Assembly: GCF_023195535.1 (NCBI RefSeq) | Contig: NZ_JALPNF010000006.1 | Coordinates: 62,001 to 126,000, forward strand | DNA: 64,000 bases | Origin: Sphingomonas faeni | GTDB taxonomy: Bacteria > Pseudomonadota > Alphaproteobacteria > Sphingomonadales > Sphingomonadaceae | Reading direction: 5' to 3' | Part shown: positions 7,228 to 15,630 of the stretch, one piece after another | How positions within the stretch are numbered: the first letter of the stretch is position 1 | Layout of the letters: each line of letters starts with the position of its first letter | The notes under the pieces: generated by a model | Told to the model about the DNA's origin: nothing | The model's input: only the letters and a program-made list of their open reading frames with translations | The model's database searches: none | Position numbers and translations under genes: made by a program

Positions 7228-7959
7228 ATGAACTTTCTTGCGCTCGGGCTGATCATACCTCTCGCCGCCTGCTCGTTCAGCTGGAACGACGACAAGGAGG
7301 GATCCGGGGTCGCCGCGGCGGGGTCGGGCACGACCCGCACCTTCCAGGTCACCGATTTCGACCAGATCGACCTGCGCGGGTCGGACGATGTCGACGTCCG
7401 CGTCGGCACCGGCTTCTCGGTCCGCGCCGAGGGGCCGAGCGAGCAGCTCGACCGGCTCCGGATCGAGCGCGACGGCGACACGCTCGACATCGGTCGCAAG
7501 AACGGCACGGGCTTCGGCTGGAGTAAGGGGGCGAACGTCAAGGTGTACGTCACGCTGCCGCGGCTGACCGAGGCGAACGTCTCGGGCTCCGGCAACATGG
7601 CGGTGGACCGGGTCGACGGCAGCGCGTTCGAAGGCGGGATCGCAGGGTCGGGCAACCTGACGATCGCCGCGGTGCAGGTGGAATCGGCGAAATTCTCGAT
7701 CGCGGGCTCCGGTACCGCACGCGCCAGCGGGTCCGCACGCGATCTGAGCGTCGAGATCGCCGGCTCGGGCAATGTCGAGGCGGCGAAGCTCCAGGCGAAG
7801 TCCGCGAAGGTCGAGATCGCTGGTTCTGGCAGCGTCCGCGCGGTCGTCGACGGCCCGGCCAAGGTCGATATGATGGGCTCGGGCGACGTCGATCTCGGGC
7901 CGCGTTCGCGCTGCACGGTTTCCAAGATGGGCTCCGGGAGCGTCCGCTGCGGAAGCTGA
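7228..7959 (+). CDS. GIN-domain (DUF2807) lipoprotein
   Basis: A 243-aa protein. Lipobox LAAC near residue 13, then a head GIN (DUF2807) beta-solenoid domain with about seven turns marked by recurrent V-x-G-S-G and I-A-G-S-G. Its function is unknown, and the family occurs in envelope and adhesion contexts. The ATG at 7228 is chosen because AGGAGG lies five bases upstream. An inverted repeat at 7195-7216 precedes it directly. A second DUF2807 gene follows 51 bases downstream, so the pair is probably a duplication and one transcript. Confidence 0.88.
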   Translation: MNFLALGLIIPLAACSFSWNDDKEGSGVAAAGSGTTRTFQVTDFDQIDLRGSDDVDVRVGTGFSVRAEGPSEQLDRLRIERDGDTLDIGRKNGTGFGWSKGANVKVYVTLPRLTEANVSGSGNMAVDRVDGSAFEGGIAGSGNLTIAAVQVESAKFSIAGSGTARASGSARDLSVEIAGSGNVEAAKLQAKSAKVEIAGSGSVRAVVDGPAKVDMMGSGDVDLGPRSRCTVSKMGSGSVRCGS

Positions 7960-8010
7960 CTTGCGCGGGACGGCTTGCGAAGATCGGCGGGAGCGGCGAC
8001 GGTCGCGGGC

Positions 8011-8754
8011 ATGAGATACCTGCTCGCGCCACTGCTGCTCCTGTCCTCGCCGGCGTTCGCGCAAGGATCCGCCCAAGAATCCGGGGCCAGCCGGACGGTC
8101 TCGGTCGGCAGTTTCGACCGGGTCCGCGTCGAGGGGCCGTTCGAGGTGCGCGTCGCGATCGGCTCGCCGCGCGCGACAATCACCGGCGATTCCCGCATGA
8201 CCGAAACCGTGGCGGTTCGCGTCGACGGGACGACGCTGTCGGTCCGCAAGGGCACCGGCGGCTGGGGCGAACAGCCGCGCACCAGAGGCTTGGGGCCGCT
8301 CGTGATCACGCTGTCGACGCCCGGACTGACCTCGGCCAGCGTCGCAGCCGGCGGGCGGCTGACGATCGCCAGGATGCGCGGGATGCGGGTCGACGTCACG
8401 GTCAGCGGTAACGGCAGCCTGTCGGTCGCGGCGGCCGACACCGACCAGTTGAACGCGACGCTGATCGGTACCGGCCAGATGACCCTCGCCGGCCGCGCGG
8501 CGCGCGCCCGGCTGGTGACGAGCGGGCCGGGCGCGATCGACGCGTCGGGGCTGGTGGTCGACGACCTGACCGTGCATCTGGATGGCGTCGGCGAGGTGAA
8601 GGCGGCGGCCCGGTACACGGCGCAGGTGACGAACAGCGGGCTCGGGACGGTCACGGTGACCGGCAACGCGAAATGCCGGGTGGATGCGGCGGCCGGTGGG
8701 CCGGTGGTGTGTGGGAAGGCTGGGGCTGCAGGGTCGGCGGGATCCACTCCCTGA
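8011..8754 (+). CDS. GIN-domain (DUF2807) secreted protein
   Basis: A 247-aa protein. A cleavable signal peptide (LLAPLLLLSSPAFA) without lipobox, then a DUF2807 beta-solenoid beginning VSVGSFDRVRVEGPFEV. It is paralogous to the upstream gene but soluble rather than lipidated. Two cysteines lie near the C-terminus (KCRV, VVCGK). The ATG at 8011 gives the signal peptide. Probably co-transcribed with the first GIN gene. Confidence 0.86.
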   Translation: MRYLLAPLLLLSSPAFAQGSAQESGASRTVSVGSFDRVRVEGPFEVRVAIGSPRATITGDSRMTETVAVRVDGTTLSVRKGTGGWGEQPRTRGLGPLVITLSTPGLTSASVAAGGRLTIARMRGMRVDVTVSGNGSLSVAAADTDQLNATLIGTGQMTLAGRAARARLVTSGPGAIDASGLVVDDLTVHLDGVGEVKAAARYTAQVTNSGLGTVTVTGNAKCRVDAAAGGPVVCGKAGAAGSAGSTP

Positions 8755-8854
8755 GGGAAACAGGGGCGAGGTTGCCAACCTATTCTCGCCCGCTTTTACA
8801 GATCGGCTTCTGCGTGGCCGACCCAACCCGTATGTATCCGCATTCCCCTCAAAT

Positions 8855-8940
8855 CCGTCACCCCAGCTAAAGCTGGGGTATCCCGCGGGGCAGGTGACGC
8901 CTGCCACACGGTGATATCCCAGCTTTCGCTGGGATGACGG
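8855..8940. repeat. Palindromic repeat, family B copy 1
   Basis: CCGTCACCCCAGC..AAGCTGGGGTATCCC and its inverted partner ATATCCCAGCTTTCGCTGGGATGACGG around a GC-rich centre. Other copies at 11631-11716 and 18672-18756. It sits in the 284-base gap between convergent genes. Confidence 0.9.
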
Positions 8941-9038
8941 AATTTGGGTGAATGCCGGGACCGCCTTTCCCGAAACCATCTAAGGGTCGGCATGACGGCT
9001 AAACGGCAGGTCATCGGCGCGAAAAGTAACCCGCCCCC

Positions 9039-9455
9039 TCAGATCAGCGCCAGTTCCGCCAGCTTCGTCATCAACGCCGGCGGCATGACATCCAGCCCGG
9101 TCGCGTCACCGCCCAGATCGAGCGGCGCATCAGCCCCCTCCAGATACCGCCACCCCTGGTGCGCGCGCTTGGGGCGGGCCTGGACCAGCACCAGCGTCGG
9201 ATCGATGTGGATCGCGACGCGGCCGCCTTCCGCTTCGCCGAAGCCGAGGATCGGCGAGCGCGCGATCAGCTGGTGCTTCAGGATCCAGAACATCGAACCC
9301 CCCTCACCAACGGGCCCTGCCACCTCCTCGTGCCGTTTCGGCAGATAGCGCGTGGTCAGGAACACCGGCCCCTCCTGGCCGCGCAGGCGGAGCCGCTCGG
9401 CGAGGTGGTCGACGCTGTCCGCGCCGAACGCGACTTTGGTGAGGTGGAGCGGCAT
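9039..9455 (-). CDS. DUF1489 family protein
   Basis: A 138-aa cytosolic protein with the DUF1489 opening MPLHLTKVAFGADSVDHL and the RYLPKR and GGSMFWI blocks found in alphaproteobacteria. Biochemical role unknown. The length matches the family (about 140 aa). It begins 31 bases after the mgtE stop on the same strand and is likely its operon partner. Confidence 0.88.
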   Translation of the reverse strand: MPLHLTKVAFGADSVDHLAERLRLRGQEGPVFLTTRYLPKRHEEVAGPVGEGGSMFWILKHQLIARSPILGFGEAEGGRVAIHIDPTLVLVQARPKRAHQGWRYLEGADAPLDLGGDATGLDVMPPALMTKLAELALI

Positions 9456-9486
9456 GGCGTTGGAAATGGGTCTTAAACTGCCCCGA

Positions 9487-10896
9487 TCAACCGTGCAGAC
9501 CCCATAATGACGCCAGCCCGAGGAACGAGAAGAACCCCATCGTATCGGTCATCGTCGTCACGAACACCGCCGACGACACCGCCGGATCGATCCGGAACTT
9601 GTCGAGCGTCACCGGCACCAGCACGCCGCTGAGCCCCGCGACGAGGTTGTTGGTCAGCATCGCCGCCGCGATCACGATCGACAAATTCTGGTTGTGGAAG
9701 ATCACATACGTGCCGAAGCCGATCAGCGTCCCCAGCATCACGCCATTGGCGGCGGCGATCCTGAACTCGCGCCCGATCATGCGCGCGGTATTCGAGCTCG
9801 TCAGCTGGTTGGTCGCGAGCGCACGCACCACCACCGCCAGCGTCTGCGTGCCGGCATTGCCGCCCATCCCCGAGACGATCGGCATCAGCACCGCTAGCAG
9901 CGCAAAGCTCGCGATCGTTCCCTGGAACAGCCCGACGACGGACGACGCGACCATCGCGGTGCCGAGATTGACCACCAGCCACGTGAACCGCGTCCGCACC
10001 GTCAGCCGGATCGGCTCGTTGATGTCGCCATCGCCTGCACCGGCCAGCCGCAGCGAATCCTCGCCCGCCTCTTCGGAGATGATGTGGACGATGTCGTCGA
10101 CCGTGATCATGCCGACCAGCCGGCCGCCGTGATCGACGACCGCGGCGGAGATCAGCGCGTATTTCTGGAAGCGCAGCGCGACTTCCTCCTGATCCATGTC
10201 GACCGGGATCAGAGTCTGCTCGCGCTTCATCACGTCGGCGATCGCGATCCCGCGCGGGGTACGCAGCATCCACGACAATTGGCACGTGCCGATCGGCTTG
10301 TGCGCGGGATCGACGACGAAGATTTCCCAGAAATCGGTCGTCAGTTCCTCATGCCCGCGCAGGTAATCGATCGCGTCGCCGACCGTCCAATGCTCGGGGA
10401 CAGCGATCAGCTCGCGCTGCATCAGGCGGCCGGCGGATTCCTCGGCGTAGCTCAGCGCCTCCTCGATCGCGGCGCGATCGTCGGGATCGAGCGCGCGCAG
10501 AACCGCGCGCTGCTCGTCCTCGTCCATGTCCTCGATGATCGCGACCGCATCGTCGGTATCGAGTTCGGACGCGAGATCGGCGACCTGGTGCGGCTCGAGC
10601 GCATCGATCAGATCCTCGCGGACGTAATCGTTCATCTCGGCGAACACGTCGCCGCCGAGCAGGTCGGTGACCGCGCGTGCCAGCGCGGCGCGATCCTCCT
10701 GCGGGGTCAGCTCGAACAGATCGGCGATGTCGGCCGGATGCAGCGGCTCGACCAGCGCGCGCGCCGCTTCGTCATTGCCCTCCTCGACCGCATCGAGCAC
10801 GGCCCGCACGAATTCGGGCCGCAAATGGTCGTCGCGGTCGAGCTGGGTCTCGGGCTGGGTTTCGGTTTCGACCTCGGGAAGCTCGAGTTCGCTCAT
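9487..10896 (-). CDS. mgtE: MgtE magnesium transporter
   Basis: A 469-aa inner-membrane Mg2+ channel. Order: acidic N-terminal superhelical domain (residues 30-140), tandem CBS domains (about 150-275; LMQRELIAVPEHWTVGDA, IVHIISEEAGED), then five membrane segments (about 300-469) with the signature GMGGNAGTQTL. In this family Mg2+ binding to the cytosolic domains closes the pore. The length is typical (450-480). The start at 10896 gives the acidic N-terminus. DUF1489 follows. Confidence 0.95.
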   Translation of the reverse strand: MSELELPEVETETQPETQLDRDDHLRPEFVRAVLDAVEEGNDEAARALVEPLHPADIADLFELTPQEDRAALARAVTDLLGGDVFAEMNDYVREDLIDALEPHQVADLASELDTDDAVAIIEDMDEDEQRAVLRALDPDDRAAIEEALSYAEESAGRLMQRELIAVPEHWTVGDAIDYLRGHEELTTDFWEIFVVDPAHKPIGTCQLSWMLRTPRGIAIADVMKREQTLIPVDMDQEEVALRFQKYALISAAVVDHGGRLVGMITVDDIVHIISEEAGEDSLRLAGAGDGDINEPIRLTVRTRFTWLVVNLGTAMVASSVVGLFQGTIASFALLAVLMPIVSGMGGNAGTQTLAVVVRALATNQLTSSNTARMIGREFRIAAANGVMLGTLIGFGTYVIFHNQNLSIVIAAAMLTNNLVAGLSGVLVPVTLDKFRIDPAVSSAVFVTTMTDTMGFFSFLGLASLWGLHG

Positions 10897-10949
10897 GGCA
10901 GCCTCCCTTAAAAAGTGCGCGTTTGGGCCCTAACCCGGCCGGCGTGCAT

Positions 10950-10978
10950 TTGCCAGTCGGAGTGCGGCTCCCTATCTG
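10950..10978 (+). promoter_or_regulatory. Candidate sigma-70 promoter of the cyclophilin gene
   Basis: TTGCCA at 10950-10955, 17-bp spacer, TATCTG at 10973-10978, about 28 bases before the ATG at 11006. Weak to moderate match. Confidence 0.4.
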
Positions 10979-11005
10979 CGCCCCATCAATTCAGGAGAAG
11001 TTACA

Positions 11006-11461
11006 ATGGCCGACACCCCCGAAACGCTGACGCTGACCCTCGAAGGCGGCGATGTCACGATCAAGCTGCGGCCGGATCTGGCCCCCAAGCACGTCGAGCG
11101 GATCGTCGAACTGGCCAATGACGGCTTCTACGACGGCGTCGTGTTTCACCGCGTGATCCCGGGCTTCATGGCGCAGGGCGGCGATCCGACCGGAACCGGC
11201 ACCTCGGGTTCGGACAAGCCCAACCTCAAGGCGGAATTCTCGGCCGAGCCGCATGTTCGCGGCGTCTGCTCGATGGCGCGTACTAACCAGCCCGACACGG
11301 CGAACTCGCAGTTCTTCATCGTGTTCGACGACGCGCGCTTCCTCGACAAGCAGTACACCGTCTGGGGCGAAGTCACGAACGGCATGGACCTGGTCGACGC
11401 GCTGCCGAAGGGCGAGCCGCCGCGTAATCCGGGCAAGATCATCAAGGCACGCGCTGCCTGA
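11006..11461 (+). CDS. Peptidyl-prolyl cis-trans isomerase, cyclophilin type
   Basis: A 151-aa single-domain cyclophilin without signal peptide, so cytosolic. It has the active-site strand FHRVIPGFMAQGGDPTGTG, the SMARTNQPDTANSQFF block and the FLDKQYTVWGEV block. It catalyses proline isomerisation in folding proteins. The start follows AGGAG (10993-10997), eight bases from the ATG. The structured 3' element at 11466-11560 begins right after the stop. Confidence 0.94.
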   Translation: MADTPETLTLTLEGGDVTIKLRPDLAPKHVERIVELANDGFYDGVVFHRVIPGFMAQGGDPTGTGTSGSDKPNLKAEFSAEPHVRGVCSMARTNQPDTANSQFFIVFDDARFLDKQYTVWGEVTNGMDLVDALPKGEPPRNPGKIIKARAA

Positions 11462-11465
11462 AGGC

Positions 11466-11560
11466 TGCACCGGCGTAGCGAAGCTACGCCGGAGACAGCT
11501 GAAGCCGGCCGGCGGTGCAACGCTCCGTCCGACGGCGCGGCTTAGCCGCGACGCGCCTCG
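11466..11560 (+). repeat. Stop-proximal structured element, copy 1 (after cyclophilin gene)
   Basis: Three hairpins in series: H1 CCGGCGTAGC/GCTACGCCGG (11470-11479 / 11483-11492), H2 around TGCAACGCTCCG, H3 CGCGGC-TTA-GCCGCG (11536-11550), joined by GCCGGCCGGCGG and CGTCCGACGG. A further hairpin GTTAGAAGC/GCTTCTAAC (11562-11570 / 11592-11600) follows. The same order of hairpins and linkers occurs after three other genes. Confidence 0.7.
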
Positions 11561-11630
11561 GGTTAGAAGCGTGTCGCGGCAGGCCACTAATGCTTCTAAC
11601 TCCGACTCTGACCTCAACCCCACACGCCAC

Positions 11631-11716
11631 CCGTCGTCCCAGCGAAAGCTGGGATTTCCCGGTTCGAGCCTCGCCGTTTCCCAACTGGGATATCCCAGCG
11701 TTCGCTGGGGTGACGG
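11631..11716. repeat. Palindromic repeat, family B copy 2
   Basis: CGTCGTCCCAGCGAAAGCTGGG ... CCCAGCGTTCGCTGGGGTGACGG, as at 8855-8940 and 18672-18756. Confidence 0.9.
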
Positions 11717-11800
11717 ACAGGGGGCAGGGGGGCAGCTGCGAAGCAGGGGACAGAGGAGAAGCAGGGGACAGCAGCGAACAAGCACGCGCTGCGTAAGCAT

Positions 11801-11909
11801 AATTCCCCTCCCGCTTGCGCGAGGGGCTAGGGGAGGGCGCGACGTACGTACCGGTGTCCGGTGTGTGAGGCACGCCCTCCCCCGACCCCTCCCGCAATCG
11901 GGAGGGGAG
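11801..11909. repeat. Palindromic repeat, family G
   Basis: TTCCCCTCCCGCTTGCGCGAGGGG at the left and CCCCTCCCGCAATCGGGAGGGGAG at the right, with inner GGGGAGGGCGCG / ACGCCCTCCCCC also inverted. Each arm is itself a hairpin. It ends just before the lysR stop at 11916. A partial relative is at 20592-20660. Confidence 0.8.
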
Positions 11910-11915
11910 TAGCGG

Positions 11916-12800
11916 TCAGACTTCCGCTAACGTCCGGATCAGCCAGTCGTGGAACAGCTTCACCGGCTTGGCCTGCAACGCCCGCGGGCGGCAGACGAAC
12001 CAGTAGCTGTACGGGCTCTCGACCTCGATATCGAACAGCCGCACCAGGCGCGGATCGTTCGCGTCCGCAAAATGGCTTGCGTGCATGAACGCAACGCCCA
12101 GCCCCTGCGCGGCCGCCTCCAGCATCAGTGCACCCGAATCGAAATGGTCGATCGCCAGCGGCTCGATATCGTCGAGCCCCGCCGCGGTCCGCCACGCCGA
12201 AAACGTATCGATCATGTCGCGGTGGACAAGCGCGGTCAGCGTTGTCAGCTGTTCGGGTCGCGTGATCGGGTCCGGCCGCTCCAGCAGGCTGCGCGCACCG
12301 ATCACGTACACCGAATTGCGGTCGAGCCGCCGCGCGTAGAAGGCCGGATCGATCTCGCGCGACAGGGCGATCACCGCATCGAGCCCGTCCCCGAGTCGCG
12401 ACACCAGATGCGCCGCGGTATCGATGTCGAGATGCAACTCCGGGTGCGTCGTGCGCAATTCGCCCAGTCGCGGAAACAGCTTCTGTGAGGCGTAAAGCGG
12501 CAGGATGCCGAGCCGCAGCCGCAGCACCTCGGTCGTGCTGGTCAGCGATTCGACTGCGTCCGACAGCGAATCGAGTACCGGTGCGATCTGTGCCAGCAAC
12601 CGCTCGCCATCCGCATTCAGCACCATCGCCTGATGCCTGCGCGCGAACAATGGCTTGGCGATGAAGCGCTCCAGACTCTGCACGCGCCGGCTGAGCGCAG
12701 GCGCCGACAGCGCCAGATCCTCGGCCGCGGCCTTGATCGACCCCAGCCGCGCGACCTGCACGAACGCCTCGATAGCCCCCAGTGGCGGCAGCCTGCGCAT
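11916..12800 (-). CDS. LysR-family transcriptional regulator (GcvA-like)
   Basis: A 294-aa regulator. Winged-helix HTH at residues 5-64 (LGAIEAFVQVARLGSIKAAAEDLALSAPALSRRV), then a LysR substrate-binding domain from about 92 (LRLRLGILPLYASQKLFPRL) typical of the GcvA subgroup. The ligand cannot be read from the sequence. It is transcribed away from the CDC48-type ATPase gene. A perfect 9-7-9 inverted repeat lies 55 bases upstream of its start (12855-12879) and is the likely binding site, giving autoregulation and control of the divergent strand. Confidence 0.9.
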   Translation of the reverse strand: MRRLPPLGAIEAFVQVARLGSIKAAAEDLALSAPALSRRVQSLERFIAKPLFARRHQAMVLNADGERLLAQIAPVLDSLSDAVESLTSTTEVLRLRLGILPLYASQKLFPRLGELRTTHPELHLDIDTAAHLVSRLGDGLDAVIALSREIDPAFYARRLDRNSVYVIGARSLLERPDPITRPEQLTTLTALVHRDMIDTFSAWRTAAGLDDIEPLAIDHFDSGALMLEAAAQGLGVAFMHASHFADANDPRLVRLFDIEVESPYSYWFVCRPRALQAKPVKLFHDWLIRTLAEV

Positions 12801-12854
12801 GATTCCTCTTTCGACTCGACGCGTGTGACAAAGACCGCAGGACGCATTCAGCCA

Positions 12855-12879
12855 TACGATTGCAGTTAGCGCAATCGTA
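12855..12879. promoter_or_regulatory. Inverted repeat TACGATTGC-N7-GCAATCGTA, candidate LysR operator
   Basis: Perfect 9-bp arms with a 7-base centre. Its core ATTGC-N7-GCAAT fits the LysR-type T-N11-A box. It sits in the divergent region of the lysR gene. The assignment to this LysR protein is inference from position. Confidence 0.65.
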
Positions 12880-12963
12880 GCTGATCCCTTCGCACTTGCA
12901 ACATGAACCGTCTCGCCGCAAAAAGACCTCGCCTTTCAGGCATCCTCTCCTAAAAACTTTCAT

Positions 12964-12994
12964 GGGCTGGCCTTCATTGGCCGGCCCTTTTTTT
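12964..12994 (+). terminator. Orphan Rho-independent terminator upstream of the AAA ATPase gene
   Basis: GGGCTGGCC (12964-12972) pairs with GGCCGGCCC (12979-12987) around a 6-base loop, then seven Ts on the plus strand. No listed plus-strand gene lies between the divergent lysR start (12800) and this site. A 16-codon ORF (12903-12953, MNRLAAKRP...) precedes it. It may be a leader, attenuator or small RNA end. Confidence 0.75.
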
Positions 12995-13039
12995 GTGCGT
13001 TTTCCATCCGGGAAGGCGATTTCAAGGCCTCGAACCATC

Positions 13040-13065
13040 GGAACCGGCGCCCTATGTCAGGCGCT
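13040..13065 (+). promoter_or_regulatory. Possible EcfG-type promoter of the AAA ATPase gene
   Basis: GGAAC at 13040-13044, 17-bp spacer, CGCT at 13062-13065. The general-stress sigma factor consensus of alphaproteobacteria is GGAAC-N16/17-CGTT, so one of nine positions differs. It is placed between the orphan terminator and the ATG at 13087. Confidence 0.3.
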
Positions 13066-13086
13066 ACGAGTTCGAATGGAGTCGAC

Positions 13087-15360
13087 ATGCCCGACAGCGA
13101 AATCCCAACGCGGAAAATCCAGGTCGCCAATGCGCGTCCCGAGGATAGTGGCCGCGGCCTCGCGCATCTGCCGCGCGCATTGATGGCGACGCTCGGGATC
13201 GGCGAAGGCGACGTGATCGAAATCCTGGGCAAGCAGAACACGCCCGCGCGCGCCGTCGGGCCGTATCCCGAGGACGAGGGTCTCGACATCCTCCGCATCG
13301 ACGGGCTCCAGCGTGCGAACGCCGGCGTAGGCTCGGGCGATTTCGTTGAGGTGCGGAAAGCCGAATCGAAGCCTGCGACGCGCGTCGTCTTTGCCCCCGC
13401 GCAGCAGAACCTCCGCCTCCAGGGCTCGACCAACGCACTCAAGCGCACCTTCCTCGGTCGGCCGATCTGCCAAGGTGACATCGTCGCGACCGCAGGGCAC
13501 CAGCGCGTCGGCAACATGCCGCCCAACGTCCAGCAGTTCATGAACGCGCCGGCATACGCGCTCCAGGAGATCCGCCTCGCGGTGATCGCCGCCAGCCCCA
13601 AGGGCGTGGTGCATATCGACGAGAACACCGAGATCGAACTGCGCTCCGAATACGAGGAGCCGCAGGCCGCGCGTCGTGCCGACGTCACCTATGACGACAT
13701 CGGCGGCATGGCGCAGACGATCGACCAGTTGCGCGAGATGGTCGAACTGCCGCTCCGTTACCCCGAGCTGTTTCAGAGGCTCGGCGTCGATCCACCCAAG
13801 GGCGTGTTGCTGCATGGCCCTCCCGGCACCGGCAAGACCCGCCTCGCGCGCGCCGTCGCCAACGAATCCGACGCGCAGTTCTTCCTGATCAACGGCCCCG
13901 AGATCATGGGCTCGGCGTACGGCGAGTCCGAGTCGCGCCTCCGCGAGGTCTTCGAGGAAGCGGCTAAGGTAGCGCCTTCGATCGTGTTCATCGACGAGAT
14001 CGATTCGATCGCGCCGAAGCGTGGCCAGGTGTCTGGCGAGGCGGAAAAGCGTCTCGTCGCGCAGTTGCTGACGTTGATGGACGGTCTCGAGTCGCGCGCG
14101 AACCTCGTCGTGATCGCCGCCACCAACCGTCCAGAGGCGATCGACGAAGCGCTGCGTCGTCCGGGTCGGTTCGACCGTGAGATCGTCGTCGGCGTGCCCG
14201 ACGAGCGCGGCCGTCGCGAGATCCTCGGCATCCACGCACGCGGCATGCCGCTCGGCGACCGTGTGGACCTCGATGAACTGGCGCGGACCACCTATGGCTT
14301 CGTCGGTGCCGACCTCGCCGCGCTCGCTCGCGAGGCGGCGATCGAGGCGGTCCGCCGGATCATGCCGAAGCTCAATCTCGAGGAGCGGACGATCCCGCCC
14401 GAAGTGCTCGACGAATTGTCGGTCACGCGCGAGGATTTCCTCGGGGCGCTCAAACGAGTCCAGCCGTCGGCGATGCGCGAAGTCATGGTGCAGGCGCCGA
14501 CGGTGCGCTGGGCCGATGTCGGCGGTCTCGACGACGCGCAGATGCGTCTGAAGGAGGGCGTCGAACTCCCGCTCAAGAACCCCGACGCGTTCCGTCGGCT
14601 GGGTATCCGTCCGGCCAAGGGCTTCCTGCTCTACGGGCCGCCGGGGACCGGCAAGACGTTGCTGGCAAAGGCGGTCGCACGCGAGGCGGAGGCGAACTTC
14701 ATCGCCACCAAATCGTCCGACCTGCTCAGCAAATGGTATGGCGAGAGCGAGCAGCAGATCGCCCGTCTGTTCCAGCGCGCACGGCAGGTTGCGCCCTGCG
14801 TGATCTTCATCGACGAACTCGACTCGCTGGTGCCTGCGCGTGGCTCGGGTGCCGGCGAGCCGCAGGTCACCGAGCGCGTCGTCAACACGATCCTCGCCGA
14901 GATGGATGGGCTGGAAGAGTTGCAATCGGTCGTCGTGATCGGCGCGACCAACCGGCCGAACCTGATCGACCCGGCGTTGCTGCGGCCGGGCCGGTTCGAT
15001 GAACTCGTCTATGTCGGCGTTCCGGACAAGGCAGGCCGCCGCCGCATCCTCGGCATCCAGACGCAGAAGATGCCGCTGGCGTCGGACGTCGATCTCGATC
15101 GGCTCGCGGATCGTACGGATCGTTTCTCCGGTGCGGATCTGGAGGACGTTGTCCGCCGCGCGGGCCTGGTGGCGTTGCGTCGCTCGATCGACTCGGCCGA
15201 CGTGACGATGGCCGACTTCGAAGGTGCGCTGAAGGAGTCCCGCGCCAGCGTGACGCCGGAGACCGAACGCGAATACGAACAGATGGCCGCCCGCCTGAAG
15301 CAGGACGCCACGGCGATCCAGCCGATCGGTTTCGCCTTTCCCGCTAAGAGTGCGGAATGA
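13087..15360 (+). CDS. CDC48/VAT-type two-domain AAA ATPase
   Basis: A 757-aa protein with the full CDC48 layout: double-psi beta-barrel N-domain (about 7-90; RGLAHLPRALMATLGIGEGDVIEI), CDC48 domain 2 (about 100-190), D1 ATPase with Walker A GPPGTGKT at 244-251 and FIDEIDS, and D2 ATPase with Walker A at 517-524 and FIDELDS. The second region of homology R-P-G-R-F is present in both. In archaea and eukaryotes such rings unfold proteins for degradation. The bacterial role is not settled. The start at 13087 has GGAG five bases upstream. The frame is open to 13054. Confidence 0.92.
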   Translation: MPDSEIPTRKIQVANARPEDSGRGLAHLPRALMATLGIGEGDVIEILGKQNTPARAVGPYPEDEGLDILRIDGLQRANAGVGSGDFVEVRKAESKPATRVVFAPAQQNLRLQGSTNALKRTFLGRPICQGDIVATAGHQRVGNMPPNVQQFMNAPAYALQEIRLAVIAASPKGVVHIDENTEIELRSEYEEPQAARRADVTYDDIGGMAQTIDQLREMVELPLRYPELFQRLGVDPPKGVLLHGPPGTGKTRLARAVANESDAQFFLINGPEIMGSAYGESESRLREVFEEAAKVAPSIVFIDEIDSIAPKRGQVSGEAEKRLVAQLLTLMDGLESRANLVVIAATNRPEAIDEALRRPGRFDREIVVGVPDERGRREILGIHARGMPLGDRVDLDELARTTYGFVGADLAALAREAAIEAVRRIMPKLNLEERTIPPEVLDELSVTREDFLGALKRVQPSAMREVMVQAPTVRWADVGGLDDAQMRLKEGVELPLKNPDAFRRLGIRPAKGFLLYGPPGTGKTLLAKAVAREAEANFIATKSSDLLSKWYGESEQQIARLFQRARQVAPCVIFIDELDSLVPARGSGAGEPQVTERVVNTILAEMDGLEELQSVVVIGATNRPNLIDPALLRPGRFDELVYVGVPDKAGRRRILGIQTQKMPLASDVDLDRLADRTDRFSGADLEDVVRRAGLVALRRSIDSADVTMADFEGALKESRASVTPETEREYEQMAARLKQDATAIQPIGFAFPAKSAE

Positions 15361-15363
15361 CTA

Positions 15364-15389
15364 GCGCCCCCCTCCCGGCGGAGGGGGGC
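15364..15389 (+). terminator. Hairpin after the AAA ATPase gene
   Basis: GCCCCCCTCC pairs with GGAGGGGGGC four bases after the stop. No T-run follows. Confidence 0.5.
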
Positions 15390-15425
15390 TACCCCATCGG
15401 CGATACGGGTCTGCGGCGCTATACG

Positions 15426-15455
15426 TTGACATTACGTCATGCCGCACCGATGTAA
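15426..15455 (+). promoter_or_regulatory. Candidate promoter upstream of the 94-aa membrane protein
   Basis: Consensus TTGACA at 15426-15431. The best -10 is ATGTAA (15450-15455) at 18 bp, a weak match. A transcript from here would contain a 21-codon ORF (15461-15526) and the hairpin at 15525-15566 before the gene at 15631. Confidence 0.35.
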
Positions 15456-15524
15456 CTTTCATGTACGCTCCTGCGACACATAAGCGTTTCCGCGACCATT
15501 CCGGGCAACTCGCCGCACGTGGTT

Positions 15525-15566
15525 AGCCCGAGCTCGCGGCTATAGGCCGTTCGAGTTCGGGCTTTA
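15525..15566 (+). terminator. Terminator-like hairpin in the leader of the 94-aa protein gene
   Basis: AGCCCGAGCTCG (15525-15536) pairs with CGAGTTCGGGCT (15552-15563), with inner GGC/GCC, followed by TTTATT. It lies between a TTGACA element and the gene at 15631, so it may act as an attenuator or end a small RNA. Confidence 0.6.
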
Positions 15567-15630
15567 TTCGATCTGACCTTTGGGACGTGCTCTGCACGCC
15601 CATGATCTCGAGTAAAACGGAAACCACATC

